DNA of 64,000 nucleotides, from the NCBI RefSeq assembly GCF_018205975.1, contig NZ_CP073577.1:2914001-2978000 (forward strand), in the 5' to 3' direction. Of the stretch, positions 59,628-64,000 are shown piece after piece. Under the pieces are notes generated by a model that did no database searches, was not told the origin of the DNA, and was given only the letters and a program-made list of their open reading frames with translations. The DNA comes from Erythrobacter sp. JK5. GTDB taxonomy: Bacteria > Pseudomonadota > Alphaproteobacteria > Sphingomonadales > Sphingomonadaceae. How positions within the stretch are numbered: position 1 is the first letter of the stretch; each line of letters starts with the position of its first letter. The translations under genes were made by a program, and so were the position numbers.

Positions 59628-62465
59628 CTAGTGCGCCGCATCCCAGCTTGCGCCGGTGCCGATATCGACCGCCAGCGGCACATCGATGGTGACGGCGGGG
59701 AGTGCGGCTTCGGCCATCACCCGTTCGATCACCGGCGAGGCGGCGGCGACATCGCCTTCGGGCAGCTCGAACACCAGTTCGTCGTGCACCTGCAACAGCA
59801 TCCGCACGTCGGAAAGTCCCGCATCGCGCAGCGCGGGCAGCATCCGCACCATCGCGCGCTTGATGATGTCCGCGCTGGTCCCCTGGATCGGCGCGTTGAT
59901 CGCCGCGCGTTCGGAGCCCTGCCGCTCGGCCTGATTGGAGGATTTGATGCGCGGGAACCACGTCTTGCGACCGAACAACGTCTCCGAATAGCCGCGCTGC
60001 CGCACCGTCTCGAGCGTTTCGTGGATATAGCGCTGGATGCCGGGGAAACGCTGGAAATAGGTGTCGATCATGTCCTGCGCGTCGTCCGGCTCGACCTCCA
60101 GCCGACCCGCAAGCCCCCAGCGCGATATGCCGTATAGGATCGCGAAGTTGATCGTCTTGGCCTGCGCGCGGGTGTCGCGGGTGACTTCGCCGAACATCTC
60201 CTTCGCGGTGCGTGCGTGGATGTCCTCGCCGTTGGCGAACGCCTCCTTGAGCGTATCGACATCGGCCATGTGCGCGGCCAGCCGCAGCTCGATCTGCGAA
60301 TAGTCGGCGGCGAGCAGGACGTTGCCCGGTTCGGCGACGAAGGCTTCGCGAATCTGCCGCCCGATCGCGGTGCGGATCGGAATGTTCTGCAGGTTGGGAT
60401 CGGTTGAGGACAGGCGCCCGGTCTGCGCTCCGACCAGGCTGTAGCTGGTGTGGACGCGGCCCGTGTCGGGATTGATCTGCTGCTGAAGCGCGTCGGTATA
60501 GGTCGATTTGAGCTTTGACAGGTGCCGCCATTCGAGCACCTTGTCGGCAATCGGCTTGGCGGCTTCATCCTTCGCCAGGTTTTCGAGCACCGACTGGTCC
60601 GTCGAATATTGCCCGCTCTTGCCCTTCTTGCCGCCTTTGAAGCCCATCTTGTCGAACAGGATATCGCCCAGCTGCTTGGGCGAGCCGACCGCGAATTCCT
60701 GACCGGCGATTTCGTGGATCTCGCCTTCGAGCCGGCCGGTCTCGTTGGCGAATTCTTCCGACAGTTTCGCCAGCCGCGCACGATCGATCTTGATTCCCTC
60801 GCGCTCCATCTGCGCGACCACCGGGATCAGCGGACGGTCGACGCGTTCGTAGATGCGGGTGCCGCCTTCCTCGGCGAGGCGGGGTTTGAGGAAGCGGTAG
60901 AGTCGCCATGTGACGTCGGCGTCTTCAGCGGCATATTCGGTCGCGCGGGCGAGCGGGACTTCACCGAAAGGGATCGCCTTCTTGCCCGTCCCGCACACAT
61001 CCTTGAACGCGAGCGGAGTGTGGCCGAGATGGCGTTCGGACAATTCGTCCATCCCGTGCCCGCCGCCCATGCCTTCGCCCCGACCGGCGTCGAGATCGAA
61101 GCTGATCACCATCGTGTCTTCGATCGGTGAGACCTGGATATCGTAACGCGCGAGCACGTTGAGATCGTATTTGCCGTTCTGGAAAATCTTGGTGACCGCA
61201 TCGTCCTCTAACATCGGCTTGAGCGCCGCTATGGCGCCGTCGAGTGGCACCTGCTCGGGCTTTTCGTCGAACATGTCGGTCCCGCCATGCGCCAGCGGGA
61301 TGTAGCATGCGTCGTTAGGGCCGAGCGCGAGGCTGACCCCGACCAGATCGGCCTGCATCGCATCGAGCGAGGAGGTTTCGGTATCGACCGCGACCAGCCG
61401 CGCGGTCGTGGCGCGGTCGACCCAGTGTTCCAGCCGCTCGAGTGTCTGGACCGTTTCGTAGGCGGTGCGATCGAGTGTCGGCATTTCCGGAAGCGGCTGG
61501 TGATTGCCCTCGGCAGTGCCCGCGTCGCCCGGCTTGTCCGCCTGATCGGGATGGAGGTTGTTGGCGCGCTCGGGGCTGCCGGCGCCCGCGCCCAACCGTT
61601 TGAGCAGAGAAGTGAAGCCGTGGGTTTCGAGGAATGCGGCGAGCGGTTCCGGCGGGACGCCGTCCAGCCTGAAATCTTCCAGCGGCTCGGGGAGGTCGCA
61701 ATCCTCCTTGAGCGTGACCAGCACGCGCGACATTTCGGCATCCGCGCGCCCTTCGATCAGGCGTTCCTTGAGCTTCGATGTCTTCATCTCGGGCGCGTAG
61801 TCGAGCGCTGCGGTGAGCGAGCCGTGTTCCGAAATCAGCTTGCTCGCGGTCTTCGGACCGATCCCGTAAATTCCCGGAATATTGTCGACGCTGTCGCCCA
61901 TCAGCGCGAGAACGTCGCCCACCAGTTCGGGCGCGACGCCGAATTTCTCCTCCACCTCCGGGATGTAGATGCGGGCGCTCTTCATCGTGTCGAGCATGTC
62001 GATGCGTGCGCCGTCTACTTCCCCGACAAGCTGCATCAGGTCCTTGTCCGAGGAGACGATGGTGACATTCCACCCCTGCCGCTGCGCCTCGCGGGCATAG
62101 GATGCGATCAGGTCGTCGGCCTCCAGCCCCGCTTCCTCGATGCAGGGCAGGCTGAAAGCGCGGGTCGCATCGCGGATCAGCGGAAATTGCGGTCGCAGAT
62201 CTTCGGGCGGCTCGGGCCGGTTGGCCTTGTATTCGGGATAGATGTCGTTGCGAAAGCTCTTCGAATCCTTATCGAGAATTACCGCCAGATGGGTCGGATC
62301 CTCGGCATCGGTGAGGTCGGTCGCGAGCTTCCACAGCATCGTGGTGTAGCCATAGACCGCACCCACCGGCGTCCCCTCGGGATTGGTCAGCGGGGGGAGG
62401 CGATGATACGCGCGGAAGATATAGGACGACCCGTCGACCAGGTAGAGATGCTTTTGTTCGGACAT
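59628..62465 (-). CDS. polA: DNA polymerase I
   Basis: 945-residue full-length PolA. 5'-nuclease domain at the N-terminus (LYLVDGSSYIFRAYHRLPPLT, AGLEADDLIASYA, GDSVDNIPGIYGIGPKTASKLI), an active-looking 3'-5' exonuclease (VAVDTETSSLD with the DxE pair) and the polymerase domain (LLAADYSQIELRLAAH, AKTINFAILYG and VHDELVFE). It repairs gaps and processes Okazaki fragments. Convergent with the CDC48 gene, 9 bases apart. Length is in the usual 900-950 range and no damage is seen. Confidence 0.97.
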   Translation of the reverse strand: MSEQKHLYLVDGSSYIFRAYHRLPPLTNPEGTPVGAVYGYTTMLWKLATDLTDAEDPTHLAVILDKDSKSFRNDIYPEYKANRPEPPEDLRPQFPLIRDATRAFSLPCIEEAGLEADDLIASYAREAQRQGWNVTIVSSDKDLMQLVGEVDGARIDMLDTMKSARIYIPEVEEKFGVAPELVGDVLALMGDSVDNIPGIYGIGPKTASKLISEHGSLTAALDYAPEMKTSKLKERLIEGRADAEMSRVLVTLKEDCDLPEPLEDFRLDGVPPEPLAAFLETHGFTSLLKRLGAGAGSPERANNLHPDQADKPGDAGTAEGNHQPLPEMPTLDRTAYETVQTLERLEHWVDRATTARLVAVDTETSSLDAMQADLVGVSLALGPNDACYIPLAHGGTDMFDEKPEQVPLDGAIAALKPMLEDDAVTKIFQNGKYDLNVLARYDIQVSPIEDTMVISFDLDAGRGEGMGGGHGMDELSERHLGHTPLAFKDVCGTGKKAIPFGEVPLARATEYAAEDADVTWRLYRFLKPRLAEEGGTRIYERVDRPLIPVVAQMEREGIKIDRARLAKLSEEFANETGRLEGEIHEIAGQEFAVGSPKQLGDILFDKMGFKGGKKGKSGQYSTDQSVLENLAKDEAAKPIADKVLEWRHLSKLKSTYTDALQQQINPDTGRVHTSYSLVGAQTGRLSSTDPNLQNIPIRTAIGRQIREAFVAEPGNVLLAADYSQIELRLAAHMADVDTLKEAFANGEDIHARTAKEMFGEVTRDTRAQAKTINFAILYGISRWGLAGRLEVEPDDAQDMIDTYFQRFPGIQRYIHETLETVRQRGYSETLFGRKTWFPRIKSSNQAERQGSERAAINAPIQGTSADIIKRAMVRMLPALRDAGLSDVRMLLQVHDELVFELPEGDVAAASPVIERVMAEAALPAVTIDVPLAVDIGTGASWDAAH

Positions 62466-62740
62466 GGCCGGGTGCTAGCAGCACCGCACGGCTCGCGTAA
62501 GCCGAAACGAGGCCGGATTCGCGATGGCGGCTGCTCCGCTGGGGACACTTTCTACGAACTTTCTACGGTGGAAAAAGGCAAGAAAAAGGCAAAAATATGG
62601 CCATTTCGCCTCATTTCGCTTGCATTGCCTTATTCTGGCCCTTATTTGGGGCGGCAGAGTCGGGGGTCAGAAACTCGGCTTCGGCGCCTCCCCGATCAGG
62701 GGACGCGCGTAACCCACTCGCTGTTTAAGGAATTGATATT

Positions 62741-63022
62741 ATGCGTAAGATCGTTCTCGCCGCCGCCATCGCCACCTCGGCTCTGGGCCTCGCTGCTTGC
62801 GAACAGACCGCCGACGAAGCCGGCGAAACCGTCGACGCCATGGCTGCCGACGCCGAAGCCAATGCTGACGCTGCCGGCGCTGCCGTCGAAGGCGCTGCGG
62901 ACGCCACCGGTGAAGCCGTCGAAGGCGCTGCTGACGCGACTGCCGAAGCTGCCGACAACGCTGCGACCGAAGCCGAAGCCGCGATGACCGGCCAGACCGA
63001 AGAGGCAGCCGCCAACGACTAA
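62741..63022 (+). CDS. small Ala/Glu-rich lipoprotein
   Basis: 93-residue lipoprotein. MRKIVLAAAIATSALGLAAC ends in a lipobox (LAAC, Cys20); the mature 73 residues are almost only Ala, Glu, Asp, Thr and Gly, built of imperfect repeats such as VEGAADATGEAVEGAADAT, which should form an amphipathic helix like Lpp or entericidin-type proteins. AAGGAA precedes the ATG. A strong terminator follows. The Lnt protein coded in this window would acylate it. Likely abundant envelope component; no further function evident. Confidence 0.75.
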   Translation: MRKIVLAAAIATSALGLAACEQTADEAGETVDAMAADAEANADAAGAAVEGAADATGEAVEGAADATAEAADNAATEAEAAMTGQTEEAAAND

Positions 63023-63074
63023 GTCGGGCGCTGCTGTCGCTCCTGCAAACCGGGAGCGACGGTCAACGAAAAGA

Positions 63075-63104
63075 GGGCGGTGCCGTGAGGCGCCGCCCTT
63101 TTTT
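63075..63104 (+). terminator. intrinsic terminator of the lipoprotein gene
   Basis: A 10-bp stem (63075-63084 with 63089-63098, one T-G wobble), GTGA tetraloop and six T's (63099-63104), 53 bases after the lipoprotein stop. The strong hairpin suits a highly expressed monocistronic gene. Confidence 0.85.
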
Positions 63105-63130
63105 CTTGTGGCAATTTAAATCGAAAAGGA

Positions 63131-64000
63131 TCAGCCGCCGGTGCGCTGCCCGTTGGTCCACACTCGGCGATTGCGGGCCTTGGCGGCAAACCCATCGTAG
63201 AGCGCACGTGCGATTGCGGCGATCCGCTCCTCGCGCGCGCTGCGCGACCCCTGTCCGGTCACGTAGATCGCCACTGCGATCGCGCGGCCATCGGGGGATT
63301 CGATGATGCCGATATCGCTCGAAGTGTTGTTGAGCGAACCGGTCTTGTGGCTGACCCGGGCGGCGCTCGGCATGTTGGCCACGATCCGGCGCTTGCCGGT
63401 CACCGTGCGGCTCATCGCGCCGAGCAGGACGCGGCGGCTCTGGTCCGAAAGGAAGTCGCCGCGATAAAGGCCTTGCAGCAGCCGCACCATCGCTTTGGGC
63501 GTGGCGGAATCGCGCGGGTCGATCCAGCTTGCCGGATCGTACTCGCCATCATCGCGCACCAGCGTGGCGATGTCGCGGTCGATCGAAAAGTCGTTGATAC
63601 CCTGCCGCCGCATCCACGCATTGACCTTGTCCGGACCGCCGACTGCCGCGAGCAGCGCATCGGTGGCCGGGTTGCTGGAGCGGGTAATCATGATCTCGAT
63701 CAGGTCGATCGCCTGCATGTACTTGCCTTCGCGCACCGGTGCGGCGGCGGACGAATACTTGGCCGATCGGACCGGGATCAGCAGCGGAAATTCGCTGGTC
63801 AGCGAATAGCGGCCCTGTTCGACCATTTCGAGATAGGTCGCGGCCACCGCGATCTTGCTGGTCGAAGCCATCGGGAACAGCTGGTCACCCAGCACCATGA
63901 TCATCTCGCCGCTCGACAGATCCATCGCAGCGACGCCGATCCGGCCCTGATTGCCATCGGCGAGCTCGGCGATGCGTTGCTCGAACCCGCTTTCGTAGAC
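63131..64000 (-). CDS. class A beta-lactamase-like serine hydrolase, N-terminus outside window
   Basis: At least 289 residues; the start is beyond the right edge. Class A fold markers: the nucleophile MASTSKIAV (SxxK), SSN in TRSSNPATD where beta-lactamases have SDN, and HKTGSLN (KTG). The omega-loop region reads FSIDRDIATLV, so the Glu166 and Asn170 positions, compared with DRWEPELN of true enzymes, are not conserved. Acylation by a beta-lactam may be possible but efficient turnover is doubtful. It is probably a periplasmic PBP-like or peptidase-like hydrolase (beta-lactamase2 family). The stop is near the lipoprotein terminator. Confidence 0.8.
   Translation of the reverse strand, partial: VYESGFEQRIAELADGNQGRIGVAAMDLSSGEMIMVLGDQLFPMASTSKIAVAATYLEMVEQGRYSLTSEFPLLIPVRSAKYSSAAAPVREGKYMQAIDLIEIMITRSSNPATDALLAAVGGPDKVNAWMRRQGINDFSIDRDIATLVRDDGEYDPASWIDPRDSATPKAMVRLLQGLYRGDFLSDQSRRVLLGAMSRTVTGKRRIVANMPSAARVSHKTGSLNNTSSDIGIIESPDGRAIAVAIYVTGQGSRSAREERIAAIARALYDGFAAKARNRRVWTNGQRTGG

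Noticed and set aside
1..64000. CRISPR arrays, IS elements, rRNA genes
   Set aside because: No regularly spaced repeats, transposase or integrase proteins, or rRNA sequence could be seen in the window.

Overview
The window looks like a chromosomal segment of an alphaproteobacterium of the order Sphingomonadales, most likely close to Erythrobacteraceae. The reasons are high GC; a serine palmitoyltransferase with its own acyl carrier protein (sphingolipids replacing or supplementing LPS lipids); the CtrA/DivK cell-cycle regulators; a one-cysteine alphaproteobacterial DksA; a degraded gene-transfer-agent (GTA)-type packaging module with a DUF2793 protein; and familiar gene neighbourhoods (hisS, prfA-prmC-DUF4167, lnt-metK, lptB-rpoN). 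Species-level placement is inference; no rRNA or tRNA gene is visible.

Layout. 1-2.6 kb: an OmpA-type porin cut by the window edge, then a GTA/prophage remnant (small terminase, large terminase truncated and fused to a DUF2793 tail-gene fragment). 2.7-7.5 kb: DedA-like and aquaporin genes, a sulfide/persulfide module (two-cysteine ArsR-type sensor, rhodanese-DUF2892, persulfide-dioxygenase-like MBL protein), then a Crp-family regulator divergent from a membrane di-iron hydroxylase. 7.5-9.6 kb: sphingolipid entry genes (acp-spt) and divK. 9.6-12.8 kb: a tightly overlapping operon (DUF3572, HAD, RidA, GDPD, FemAB/GNAT-like). 12.8-16.5 kb: Sel1-like, dksA, PilZ, a peptide-binding lipoprotein and DUF4112. 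16.5-19.1 kb: a complete tryptophan-to-anthranilate operon (kynA-kynB-kynU). 19-23.4 kb: DUF5063, HNH, gluQ, HIG1, cobalamin adenosyltransferase and 3-hydroxybutyryl-CoA dehydrogenase. 23.4-33.7 kb: mutS, maeB, DUF917, an Lrp regulator, a MORN/PD40 protein, trmB and a methyltransferase. 33.8-37.1 kb: mscS and an SLC13 transporter lying between two near-identical 97-bp copies of the ctrA 3' end. 37.1-41.9 kb: ctrA, a two-gene radical-SAM cassette of lower GC, rpoN and lptB. 42.1-54.5 kb: a BON-MscS channel, ppa, hisS, prfA, prmC, DUF4167, lnt, metK and DUF418. 53.4-56.8 kb: a CoA-transferase operon (scoA, lipoprotein, scoB, CaiB-like). 57-64 kb: a CDC48-type AAA ATPase with a structured leader, polA, an Ala-rich lipoprotein and a class A beta-lactamase-like serine hydrolase cut by the window edge.

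The most unusual items are the radical SAM/SPASM enzyme translationally coupled to a 159-residue orphan protein (possible peptide-modification system), the metK leader whose hairpin loop can pair with the Shine-Dalgarno sequence, an orphan intrinsic terminator with an sRNA-like hairpin ahead of the CDC48 gene, and the duplicated ctrA end. Three otherwise intact genes (prmC, CaiB-like, CDC48-like) are each split by a one-base loss in a C/G run, which hints at homopolymer sequencing error as much as at real mutation.
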